From the NCBI GenBank assembly GCA_937915745.1, contig CALGGJ010000023.1, positions 1-36,092 on the forward strand: 36,092 nt of DNA, given 5' to 3'. Within the stretch, counting starts at the first letter, position 1; the number at the start of each line of letters is the position of its first letter. Positions 1-7,146 of the stretch are shown one piece after another. The notes beneath the pieces are model-generated. The model was given only the letters and a program-made list of their open reading frames with translations. It had not been told where the DNA came from and did not search any database. A program made the position numbers and the translations under genes. Origin of the DNA: an uncultured Prevotellaceae bacterium. Lineage in GTDB: Bacteria > Bacteroidota > Bacteroidia > Bacteroidales > Bacteroidaceae.

Positions 1-46
1 TTACGGGCTTATTTTTGCAGATTTTATGTGTTTCTTTGCAATCGGA

Positions 47-1342
47 CTATTTTCCCACGCAGAAATTTGAGAATATGTTGTGTAGAGTGTCGTCGGAGGT
101 GAGGTCGCCTAGTATTTCGGAAAGTGAGTCGATGCATGCATGTAGGTCTAGCGCGATGATGTCGGGGGTGACGTCGTTGCCCTTGAGTTGGTTGATGACT
201 GTGTCTATTGATTGCAGAGCCGATATTAGTGCCGTTTGGTGGCGCATGTTGGTGATGATGATGTCGGAGTCGGTGTGTGTGATTTTTTGGGCTGCTACTA
301 CTAGTTGCTCCTCCAACAGGTCTAATCCCAATCCGTTGATTGCTTGGAAGGTAGGTGTTTTGTTTTCTATATGTATGACGGTTTGCTCGCTGGAGGTTGT
401 GATGTCGGGGTAGGGGATGCCTGGCTCTGTTATCATTATAATGATTTGTGCTTTGCCGGCTGCTTGCTTTGCGCGTTGGATTCCCATACGTTCGATGGTG
501 TCGGTGGTGTGGTGTATTCCAGCTGTGTCGATGAATCGGAATAGTATGCCGCTTATGTTGATGCAGTCTTCCACAAGGTCGCGTGTCGTGCCTTGTTGGT
601 CGGATACTATTGCTCGGTCGTCGTGTAACAGTTGGTTGAGCAGGGTTGATTTACCTACGTTTGGCGCACCTATTATTGCTACGGGTATTCCGTTTTTTAG
701 TGCGTTGCCGGCTCTGAACGAATTTGTGAGTTTCTCTATAACGCTGTGTATTGTTTGTGCCAGGGTTAGCAGTTGCTGGCGGTCGGCGAATTCTACGTCT
801 TCTTCTGAGAAGTCGATTTCGAGTTCGAGCAGTGAGGTCATCTCGAGTAGTTGGTCGCGTAGGCTTCGCATTTGTTTGCTGTAGTCACCTCTCATCTGGT
901 TCATAGCCAGCCGGTGTGATGCTTCCGACGATGATGCGATGAGGTCGGCCACGGCTTCGGCTTGGCTGAGATCCATCTTGCCATTAAGAAATGCCCGCTG
1001 GGTGAATTCACCGGGTTGTGCCATTTGGCATCCGTGTTGGATGAGTAGTGACAGTATGGTTTGTATGATATATGAGCTTCCGTGGCATGATATTTCGACG
1101 GAGTTTTCGCCTGTGTATGAGTGTGGTGCACGGTATATTGTCGCAATTGCATCGTCTATGATGCCTCCGTCGGTCCTTGTCACTTGTCCGTAGTGCATAG
1201 TGTAGCCTTTGGCGTCATTGAGTTTTTTTCCCGATGTGGTACGGAAGATGGAATCTGCTACATTGATTGCGTCTGTGCCCGATATGCGGATGATGCCGAT
1301 TGCACCACCCATAGCCGTTGAATTTGCACAAATTGTATTCAT
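47..1342 (-). CDS. mnmE: tRNA uridine-5-carboxymethylaminomethyl modification GTPase MnmE
   Basis: MnmE works with MnmG to modify the wobble uridine of certain tRNAs, using GTP hydrolysis and a folate-derived one-carbon unit. The 431-residue product has the expected order: an N-terminal folate-binding domain, a helical domain, an inserted G domain and the diagnostic C-terminal FCVGK, whose Cys is conserved in the family. The G domain shows the P-loop GAPNVGKST, the switch region GTTRD and DTAG. The G4 position reads ENKTPT rather than NKxD, and the G domain is shorter than usual, which accounts for a length below the usual 450 or so. The start ATG follows a minus-strand TAACTTTG box by 27 nt. 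It is divergent from the alpha-galactosidase gene. Identity is firm; only the degenerate G4 motif is odd. Confidence 0.95.
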   Translation of the reverse strand: MNTICANSTAMGGAIGIIRISGTDAINVADSIFRTTSGKKLNDAKGYTMHYGQVTRTDGGIIDDAIATIYRAPHSYTGENSVEISCHGSSYIIQTILSLLIQHGCQMAQPGEFTQRAFLNGKMDLSQAEAVADLIASSSEASHRLAMNQMRGDYSKQMRSLRDQLLEMTSLLELEIDFSEEDVEFADRQQLLTLAQTIHSVIEKLTNSFRAGNALKNGIPVAIIGAPNVGKSTLLNQLLHDDRAIVSDQQGTTRDLVEDCINISGILFRFIDTAGIHHTTDTIERMGIQRAKQAAGKAQIIIMITEPGIPYPDITTSSEQTVIHIENKTPTFQAINGLGLDLLEEQLVVAAQKITHTDSDIIITNMRHQTALISALQSIDTVINQLKGNDVTPDIIALDLHACIDSLSEILGDLTSDDTLHNIFSNFCVGK

Positions 1343-1369
1343 TTATTCTTTTTTGTATGAATTTCGATG

Positions 1370-1377
1370 CAAAGTTA
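1370..1377 (-). promoter_or_regulatory. mnmE promoter -7 box
   Basis: Read on the minus strand this is TAACTTTG, matching the Bacteroidota TAnnTTTG -7 element, 27 nt upstream of the mnmE ATG. No convincing -33 element was seen. Confidence 0.6.
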
Positions 1378-1399
1378 CGAAGATTTCATGATTTGTTTG

Positions 1400-1407
1400 T
1401 ATCTTTG
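1400..1407 (+). promoter_or_regulatory. GH27 gene promoter -7 box
   Basis: TATCTTTG matches TAnnTTTG and lies 38 nt before the ATG at 1446. It overlaps an in-frame GTG at 1407, which argues against that GTG being the start. It is back to back with the mnmE promoter. Confidence 0.6.
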
Positions 1408-1445
1408 TGGAGATTTTTATATTTACCCCCAAAAAACAATGTATT

Positions 1446-3200
1446 ATGAATAGGTTCATTTTTTCCTGTGTAGGTGTTGCCTTGTCTATTTCGACGGCAA
1501 TGGCACAGGGAATGTCGGATAAGGGTCCGACAATGGGTTGGAGTTCGTGGAACACCTACGGGTTCAACATCAGCGAGGAAATCATTAAGAAGCAGGCAAT
1601 GGCCATGCGCAGCAAGGGTTATTTGGCAGCAGGCTACACTTATGTGAACATTGACGATGGCTACTTCGGTGGTCGCGATGAGGATGGTCATCTGCTCATA
1701 CACCCAACCCGTTTCCCTAACGGCATGAAAGTGGTGGTGGATTATATTCACAAGCTTGGCATGAAGGCCGGCATTTATTCGGATGCAGGCAAGAACACTT
1801 GTGCTTCGTATTTTGGAGGCGACAAGATTGGCGAGGGTGTAGGGTTGCTCGGGCATGAGGATGACGATGCAAACTTGTGGTTCAACGACTTGGGCTTCGA
1901 TTTTATAAAGGTCGATTTCTGTGGCGGTTCGCCCGGGCACAACAAAGACCATCTCCAACTCAACGAAGAGCAGCGGTATCGTGCGATATGGAAAGCCATC
2001 TTGAATACCGGCCGCACTGATGTCCGCATGAATATATGCCGATGGGCTTTTCCTGGCACGTGGGCTTCTGAGGTATCGACCAGCTGGCGTACTACTGGCG
2101 ACATCAATTGCAGCTGGAATTCGATAAAGTCTATACTGAAGGAGAATGTGTATCTTTCCGGATTCTGTGGTCCCAACAGTTTCAACGATATGGACATGCT
2201 TGAGGTTGGCCGTGGTCTTTCTGCCGAGGAAGATAAGACTCATTTTGGCATGTGGTGTATAATGGATTCGCCGTTGCTCATCGGCTGTGATGTGAGCAAT
2301 GCGTCTGATGATGCCCGCAAACTTATGTGCAATAAGGAGCTGATAGCCCTCAATCAGGACACCCTCTATCAGCAGGCCTATGTAGTGAAGCGCGATGGAG
2401 AACTCTATGTCATGGTAAAAGACTTGGAGGTTGAACACGGGACGGTTCGTGCCGTGGCACTGCTTAATTTGAGTGATGTGGCGTCTGATATGGAGATAGC
2501 CCTCAGTGATTTGGATTTGGGTGGAACGGTGAAGGTGCGCGATTTGTTTTTGAAGCATGATCAGGCCGATGTGACCGATACGCTCAAGGTACGTGTGCCA
2601 AGTCATGGCACCCGCATCTACCGTCTGGAAGCCGAAACACGATACGAACGTACCCTTTATGAGGCCGAGACAGCCTTTCTCTCTGCCTATCAGGAGTTGG
2701 TGAACAATCAGACTTTGCCTTCGGCCATATTCCAAGAGAGCGACATGTGTTCGGGCGGGGCAAAAGTGGGATGGCTTGGTAATGCTCAGAACAACGATTT
2801 GCGTTGGCGCAACGTATATTCATCCGGTGGTGGCAATTATACTATGACACTCGATTTCATAACTGGCGAGAGCCGCACGGTAAATGTTCAGGTGAATGGT
2901 AAGACCGTGAAGCGTGTTGCTGCCCGCGCAGCGGGATGGGACAACATACAGTCGGTGAGCCTCGATATCGAACTGTTACCCGGCCTCAACGAAATCCGGT
3001 TGTTCAACTCCGCGGCTTGGATGCCCGATATCGACTGTATGCACCTGAAGTACAATGGCCCTACCGGAATAGACAGTATGAGGCCGGTCAAGAAGAGCGA
3101 GAACATCTATTCGCTCGATGGCATACGCTGGCAGTCGGGCGATGGTTTGTTGAGTGGTATTTATGTAATAGATGGCAGGAAGATAGCCGTAAGGAGGTGA
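1446..3200 (+). CDS. Secreted GH27 alpha-galactosidase with C-terminal carbohydrate-binding-like domain
   Basis: Glycoside hydrolase family 27 enzymes remove terminal alpha-linked galactose (some members act on N-acetylgalactosamine or arabinopyranose). The 584-residue product starts with a signal peptide (MNRFIFSCVGVALSISTAMAQ). The TIM barrel follows, opening with GPTMGWSSWNTYG. The nucleophile motif is KVDFCGG (Asp157), and the acid/base segment is FNDMDMLEVG (Asp248/Asp250), where the family usually has NDPDM. A beta-sandwich domain follows to about residue 395. Residues 400-530 resemble a CBM6/CBM35-type sandwich. The last 40 residues (IYSLDGIR to GIYVIDGRK) resemble the C-terminal tail common on secreted Prevotella proteins, related to type IX secretion signals. 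An in-frame GTG at 1407 would give a longer protein, but it lies in the promoter box and would displace the signal peptide. It converges on the acyl-CoA synthetase gene. Exact substrate is unknown. Confidence 0.9.
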   Translation: MNRFIFSCVGVALSISTAMAQGMSDKGPTMGWSSWNTYGFNISEEIIKKQAMAMRSKGYLAAGYTYVNIDDGYFGGRDEDGHLLIHPTRFPNGMKVVVDYIHKLGMKAGIYSDAGKNTCASYFGGDKIGEGVGLLGHEDDDANLWFNDLGFDFIKVDFCGGSPGHNKDHLQLNEEQRYRAIWKAILNTGRTDVRMNICRWAFPGTWASEVSTSWRTTGDINCSWNSIKSILKENVYLSGFCGPNSFNDMDMLEVGRGLSAEEDKTHFGMWCIMDSPLLIGCDVSNASDDARKLMCNKELIALNQDTLYQQAYVVKRDGELYVMVKDLEVEHGTVRAVALLNLSDVASDMEIALSDLDLGGTVKVRDLFLKHDQADVTDTLKVRVPSHGTRIYRLEAETRYERTLYEAETAFLSAYQELVNNQTLPSAIFQESDMCSGGAKVGWLGNAQNNDLRWRNVYSSGGGNYTMTLDFITGESRTVNVQVNGKTVKRVAARAAGWDNIQSVSLDIELLPGLNEIRLFNSAAWMPDIDCMHLKYNGPTGIDSMRPVKKSENIYSLDGIRWQSGDGLLSGIYVIDGRKIAVRR

Positions 3201-3249
3201 CACGCCATTGCGTCGGTTATCTGCTGTGGAATGCCATGAGAAAATAGGT

Positions 3250-4977
3250 CTATCCAACTTCTTCGTCGAAATACAAGAAGCGTTTGATGCTCTTTTTAGG
3301 CGTTTTCTCAAACTCTTTCTGCATAATCTTTATTCCGGCAATTTGTTCGTATGCAGGCAGGTCTTGGTTTACTTCGCGGCGCACTTTGTCCAGTGCGAGG
3401 CTCAGTTCCTTGGCAGGGATGGCGTTTGCTGCTACTTCGTCGTGGTCGGGATATATGAGAGCATAAAGGCGTCCGCCCGATTGTATCACCACGCTTTCTG
3501 CTACGAGTATCTGGGCGTTGAGCTTGTCTTCAATTTCTTCCGGGTAGATGTTTTGCCCGTTTGGTCCGAGCAACATGTTCTTTGAACGTCCGCGAATGAA
3601 GATGGTTCCGTCGGCCTTCATGATTCCGAGGTCGCCGGTGTGATACCAACCGTCGGCGTCGAGTGTCTGGTGTGTTGCTTCTTCGTTTTTGTAGTATCCC
3701 AGCATCACTCCGTCACCCTTCACCAGTATTTCGCCTACCGTCTCGGCTGGTGTCGGACTGTCTATGCGTACTTCCATGCGTGGTATCGGTTTACCGCACG
3801 ACCCTGGAATATAGCTTGCATAATCCTGATAGGTTATGAGAGGTGCGCACTCGGTGGTTCCGTAGCCTACGGTGTAGCGGAATTTGATGTCGTGTAGAAT
3901 GGCCGACACGTCGTCGGACAGTGCAGCACCGCCTATTATCACTTCGTAGAATCGTCCTCCGAATGCGTCGGTAAGTTTTTTGCATATATTGCGTTTCACT
4001 GTCTGGCCAATGATTGGCAGGGTCAGGAGTGTGCGTATGCGTATGTCTTGCATTCGTGGCATGATGGTGCGGCGAATCACTTTTTCGATGATGAGAGGTA
4101 CGCTGACTATCAGTGTCGGCTTTATCTCGGCAAATGCCTTGAATATGAGTGTAGGCGACAGCTTGGTGAGGAAATAGATGTGCATACCCATACAGAATTC
4201 GCTCAGTATCTCGAATGCCAGACCGTACATGTGGGCCATCGGCAAAATGCTTACTACGGTGCCGTCGCGGGCTATCTTGTCGTGCAGCTCGTCGATACCG
4301 AACTGCACGTTGTTCCACAGGTTTTTTTGTGAGAGCATGACACCCTTCGATTTCCCGGTCGAACCCGATGTGTAGTTGATGATTGCAAGGGTGTCGGCTG
4401 TGAGTTTGGGGTAGTCTATGTTGCTTGGGCCGAATGAGTCGGGATGCAGTTGGTCAAATCGTTGCCTGGCCCGGTCTGTAAAACTGTCGTGTGCCTGTAG
4501 GTGTGGCTGCTGCAGACATGATGCGGTGTTCCACCACACCACACTGAAGTCGGCTAAATTGACAACTCCGCATGTATAGGGCATTGATGTCGATGGGTCG
4601 GCATCAATGTCGTGCATCTCTTTCCAGATGCTGTCGCTCACAAACAGGAGCCTCGACTCTGAGTGTTCGAGTATGTTTCTTATTTGTTCGGGCTTAAACT
4701 CGTGAAGTATCGGCACCACCACGGCTCCGTATGTCAGTGTGGCCATGAAGGTCACAGCCCAGTTGGCACAGTTGCGCCCACAGATGGCTATGTTGTCGCC
4801 TGGCTTGATACCGAGGCTTTCAAATGTAAGGTGGAACAGTTCTATTTCTTTGGCTATATCGGCATAGGTCAACGACTCACCCTGATAGTTGGTCAGGGCC
4901 GGGGCATCCCAGCATTGGCGTATGACTTGCTCTATCAGCCGGTTGATGCTTTTGTCTGATTCGTTGTAAGATTTCAT
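3250..4977 (-). CDS. AMP-forming long-chain acyl-CoA synthetase
   Basis: This adenylate-forming enzyme would activate a fatty acid with ATP and load it onto CoA. The 575-residue product has the ATP-binding loop YTSGSTGKSKGV (residues 202-213), the adenine-binding GYGTTECAPL, the GWYHTGDLG motif, the hinge GRSKNMLLGPNGQNIYPEEIE and a C-terminal catalytic lysine region FEKTPKKSIKRFLY. These are all the core motifs in order at the usual family length. No signal peptide is present, so it is probably cytosolic or peripheral to the membrane. The gene has its own promoter and converges on the GH27 gene with a 49-nt gap. Chain-length specificity cannot be read from the sequence. An o-succinylbenzoate-type ligase is less likely because the hinge and length fit FadD-like enzymes. 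Confidence 0.88.
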   Translation of the reverse strand: MKSYNESDKSINRLIEQVIRQCWDAPALTNYQGESLTYADIAKEIELFHLTFESLGIKPGDNIAICGRNCANWAVTFMATLTYGAVVVPILHEFKPEQIRNILEHSESRLLFVSDSIWKEMHDIDADPSTSMPYTCGVVNLADFSVVWWNTASCLQQPHLQAHDSFTDRARQRFDQLHPDSFGPSNIDYPKLTADTLAIINYTSGSTGKSKGVMLSQKNLWNNVQFGIDELHDKIARDGTVVSILPMAHMYGLAFEILSEFCMGMHIYFLTKLSPTLIFKAFAEIKPTLIVSVPLIIEKVIRRTIMPRMQDIRIRTLLTLPIIGQTVKRNICKKLTDAFGGRFYEVIIGGAALSDDVSAILHDIKFRYTVGYGTTECAPLITYQDYASYIPGSCGKPIPRMEVRIDSPTPAETVGEILVKGDGVMLGYYKNEEATHQTLDADGWYHTGDLGIMKADGTIFIRGRSKNMLLGPNGQNIYPEEIEDKLNAQILVAESVVIQSGGRLYALIYPDHDEVAANAIPAKELSLALDKVRREVNQDLPAYEQIAGIKIMQKEFEKTPKKSIKRFLYFDEEVG

Positions 4978-5005
4978 CGATGCTCAGGATCGCTTGATTT
5001 GTGCG

Positions 5006-5034
5006 CAAAGATACGACTTTTTGACGAATAACAA
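5006..5034 (-). promoter_or_regulatory. Acyl-CoA synthetase promoter
   Basis: On the minus strand the -7 box TATCTTTG (5006-5013) is preceded by TTG (5032-5034) at 18 nt, close to Bacteroidota spacing. It lies 28 nt before the ATG at 4977. Confidence 0.6.
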
Positions 5035-5135
5035 GGCATGTTTCCGAAATAATTTATATTTAATAGTCGATTGTTGCATTCAGTTTGTTCCGGTTGCCGT
5101 GTGCCATATCAAAAACAGAGTGGCAGGGCCTTGTT

Positions 5136-5201
5136 CTGCGACTCCGTACTCCCGGGCCTGCGACTCCGCACTCTCGGGCCTGCGACTCCGCACTCTCGGG
5201 C
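5136..5201 (+). repeat. 22-bp tandem repeat array, locus 1
   Basis: Three head-to-tail 22-bp units start at 5136, 5158 and 5180. The last two are identical; the first differs at two positions. Each holds the core GACTCCGCACTC (GACTCCGTACTC in the first), followed by a spacer like TCGGGCCTGC. The array lies between the tRNA-Lys terminator and the acyl-CoA synthetase promoter, in a 378-nt gap (4978-5355) that otherwise holds only those sites. Open reading frames crossing it in several frames are by-products of the period and GC content. Related arrays lie at 14463 and 35645. Confidence 0.9.
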
Positions 5202-5312
5202 CCGTGGGTGCTGGGTCCGTCAGCTGCAGGCAGAGCAATGCCTCCACCGACGACCTTGCTTCCAAGACACATTCTCCGACATCTCGTCTTGCCGGACATC
5301 TCCGATGTTAAT

Positions 5313-5339
5313 AAAAAAACCACCCATTTTGACGGGTGG
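5313..5339 (-). terminator. Rho-independent terminator of tRNA-Lys
   Basis: On the minus strand a 6-bp stem (CCACCC pairing with GGGTGG, 8-nt loop) is followed by a run of seven T. It starts 17 nt after the 3' end of the tRNA, in the right orientation. Confidence 0.75.
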
Positions 5340-5355
5340 AAATTGTCGCTTTTCG

Positions 5356-5428
5356 TGACCCGCTTGGGGCTCGAACCCAAGACCCCCACATTAAAAGTGT
5401 GATGCTCTACCAACTGAGCTAGCGAGTC
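5356..5428 (-). tRNA. tRNA-Lys (anticodon TTT)
   Basis: On the minus strand the 73-nt sequence folds into a cloverleaf. The acceptor arms GACTCGC and GCGGGTC pair with one G-T wobble and are followed by discriminator A. The D arm contains AGCTCAGTTGGTAGAGC, the anticodon loop is CTTTTAA with TTT at 34-36, and the T arm contains GGTTCGAGCCC. CCA is not encoded directly. It has its own promoter and terminator and is a single-gene unit. Confidence 0.95.
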
Positions 5429-5501
5429 TAACCTTGTTGAAGCTTGCGAAAATATTGCTTTTTGCGGGTGTTTGGCCCGCCCTTGTTTCCGTAAGCGGGT
5501 G

Positions 5502-5532
5502 CAAAGGTAGTTAGTTTTTTTGTATTGACAAA
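5502..5532 (-). promoter_or_regulatory. tRNA-Lys promoter
   Basis: On the minus strand TTTG (5529-5532) is followed after exactly 19 nt by TACCTTTG (5502-5509). This is a full match to the Bacteroidota promoter and lies about 74 nt before the mature tRNA 5' end, leaving room for a processed leader. Confidence 0.75.
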
Positions 5533-5554
5533 GCTTTTTCTAAAAAAAATGCCG

Positions 5555-5562
5555 TATCTTTG
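5555..5562 (+). promoter_or_regulatory. Candidate promoter -7 box for the M48 protease gene
   Basis: TATCTTTG matches TAnnTTTG and lies 117 nt before the ATG at 5680. No clear -33 element was found. It is divergent from the tRNA-Lys promoter. The leader between the box and the gene shows no recognised structure. Confidence 0.5.
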
Positions 5563-5679
5563 CAGCAAAAAGTGTCGGATGTACAGTTTTCTGCCGTTTT
5601 GCAGGCAAAGCGGTGCTGTCACAGACACTGCAAATAGCCTTCGACAACTGTAGATAACCATTGGCAAACTCTTGTATTT

Positions 5680-6924
5680 ATGTTATACTGGTTAATAATA
5701 TCGATTGTAATGCTCGAAATGATATACGAGCTTACTCTGAGTCGGCTCAATATCATTGCATCGAAGCGCGAGGTGCCGGCCATTCTCCGCGGTATGTATG
5801 ACGATGAGGCATACGCTCGGCAGCAATCGTATTTCCGTGCCAACCGCAGCGTGAGCCTTGTCTCCACATTGGTAAGTACACTCTTCACCCTGCTTGTGTT
5901 TGCTTTTGGCGGATTAGGATGGCTCGACTCGCTGGTGCGCTCGCTGTCTGACAGTCCAGTGGTGCAGGCATTGGCGTTTTTTGCCGTGCTCGGCACCGTC
6001 AGCTGGCTGATAGCCTTGCCTATAGATGTTTACGACACGTTTGTGATAGAGGAACGCTACGGATTCAACAAAACGACTGTACGACTATATATCGTTGATA
6101 CGCTGAAAAGCCTCGGACTTACCGTCGTGCTTGGTGGTGGACTGCTTGCTCTCGTGGTTTGGATATATGGTTGCTCGCCCCATTGGTTCTGGCTCATTGC
6201 ATGGGGTGTGATGGCTTTGGTAACTACCGTGATACAATATTTCTATTCGGTATTGCTGGTGCCGATATTCAACAAGCAGACACCACTGGCCGAAGGAGAG
6301 TTGCGCGATGCGATAGAGCAGTTTGCAAAACGTGCCGATTTCCGCCTGAAAAACATTTATGTAATCGACGGTTCAAAGCGCAGCACGCACTCCAATGCTT
6401 ATTTCACGGGGTTCGGACGCCAAAAACGAGTGGTGCTGTATGATACCCTCATCACACAACTCAGTACCGATGAGATTGTGGGGGTGCTGGCCCACGAGAT
6501 AGGTCACTACAAACACCATCACATAGTGCTGTCGATGCTTGAGGGGCTGGCAACATCGCTCGTCACATTCATATTGCTCGGTCTGTGCCTCGACAGCCAC
6601 GAACTTGCTGCCGCTGCCGGTAGCGGGATGCCGTCGTTCCATGTGAATGTTGTGATTTTCTCGTTACTCTATACACCACTGAACATCCTGATGGGTATAG
6701 TTTCAAACATTCGTTCACGACGGGGTGAACGGCAAGCCGACCATTATGCACTGGTTCATGGTATGGGTGCAGCTGAAGCATCGGCCCTGAAGAAGATGTC
6801 GGCAATGAGTCTTGCCAACCTCACTCCACATCCTGCTGTGGTCTTTACCAGTTATTCACATCCCACACTTGCCGAGCGGGTAACCACACTTACCGCTGCC
6901 ACCAACGCTGCCGAACGTGTGTGA
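5680..6924 (+). CDS. M48 family membrane metalloprotease (Ste24/CAAX-protease type)
   Basis: M48A proteases are zinc enzymes embedded in the membrane. In eukaryotes the family removes CAAX tails; in bacteria it is linked to membrane-protein quality control. The 414-residue protein has the zinc motif HEIGH (residues 272-276) within LAHEIGHYKHHH. The downstream third ligand region is SRRGERQADHYAL. Several hydrophobic segments are visible: residues 1-13, about 65-85, 95-120, 145-170, 175-200, 280-300 and 325-345. The segment YGFNKTTVRLYIVDTLKS is characteristic of Ste24-type members. The ATG at 5680 gives a membrane segment at the N-terminus. It appears to be transcribed alone. The substrate is unknown. 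Confidence 0.88.
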   Translation: MLYWLIISIVMLEMIYELTLSRLNIIASKREVPAILRGMYDDEAYARQQSYFRANRSVSLVSTLVSTLFTLLVFAFGGLGWLDSLVRSLSDSPVVQALAFFAVLGTVSWLIALPIDVYDTFVIEERYGFNKTTVRLYIVDTLKSLGLTVVLGGGLLALVVWIYGCSPHWFWLIAWGVMALVTTVIQYFYSVLLVPIFNKQTPLAEGELRDAIEQFAKRADFRLKNIYVIDGSKRSTHSNAYFTGFGRQKRVVLYDTLITQLSTDEIVGVLAHEIGHYKHHHIVLSMLEGLATSLVTFILLGLCLDSHELAAAAGSGMPSFHVNVVIFSLLYTPLNILMGIVSNIRSRRGERQADHYALVHGMGAAEASALKKMSAMSLANLTPHPAVVFTSYSHPTLAERVTTLTAATNAAERV

Positions 6925-7037
6925 TACCTTTCATCGATTTTGCTATCTTGAGGGTCTTTTTTTTACACAATATTATGGAGAATGGTAAGCAAATACCTTT
7001 TTATTATGAAATATGTGTTATCGATTGTGAATAAATT

Positions 7038-7069
7038 CGTATCTTTGCCACCTAAACTGCAAAGATACG
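7038..7069 (+). promoter_or_regulatory. speA promoter with overlapping perfect inverted repeat
   Basis: The -7 box TATCTTTG (7040-7047) lies inside a perfect 10-bp inverted repeat: CGTATCTTTG at 7038-7047 and CAAAGATACG at 7060-7069, with a 12-nt spacer. The expected start point falls in the spacer, so only the right arm would be transcribed. The rest of the 222-nt gap after the M48 gene shows a small CATCC/GGATG hairpin near 7091 and nothing else recognisable. Confidence 0.6.
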
Positions 7070-7146
7070 TCTGATTGTATTTCCTGGGCCATCCACTGGA
7101 TGAACAGGGATGTAATATAAACAAATGTAACAACGCTATAGGATAA

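Noticed and set aside
1386..2735. Long minus-strand open frame opposite the GH27 gene
   Set aside because: It mirrors the GH27 coding frame and shows no family motif. The plus-strand gene has catalytic residues and a signal peptide.
5060..5413. Open reading frames across the 22-bp array at locus 1 (both strands), and similar ones at 14405-14656 and 35559-36011
   Set aside because: They are open in several frames only because a 22-bp GC-rich repeat has few stops. They run through tRNA or terminator sequence and give low-complexity Arg/Ser-rich products.
7038..7069. Phase-variable invertible promoter at speA
   Set aside because: The inverted arms are only 12 nt apart and the -7 box is in the arm itself, so inversion would flip only the spacer. 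No invertase gene is nearby.
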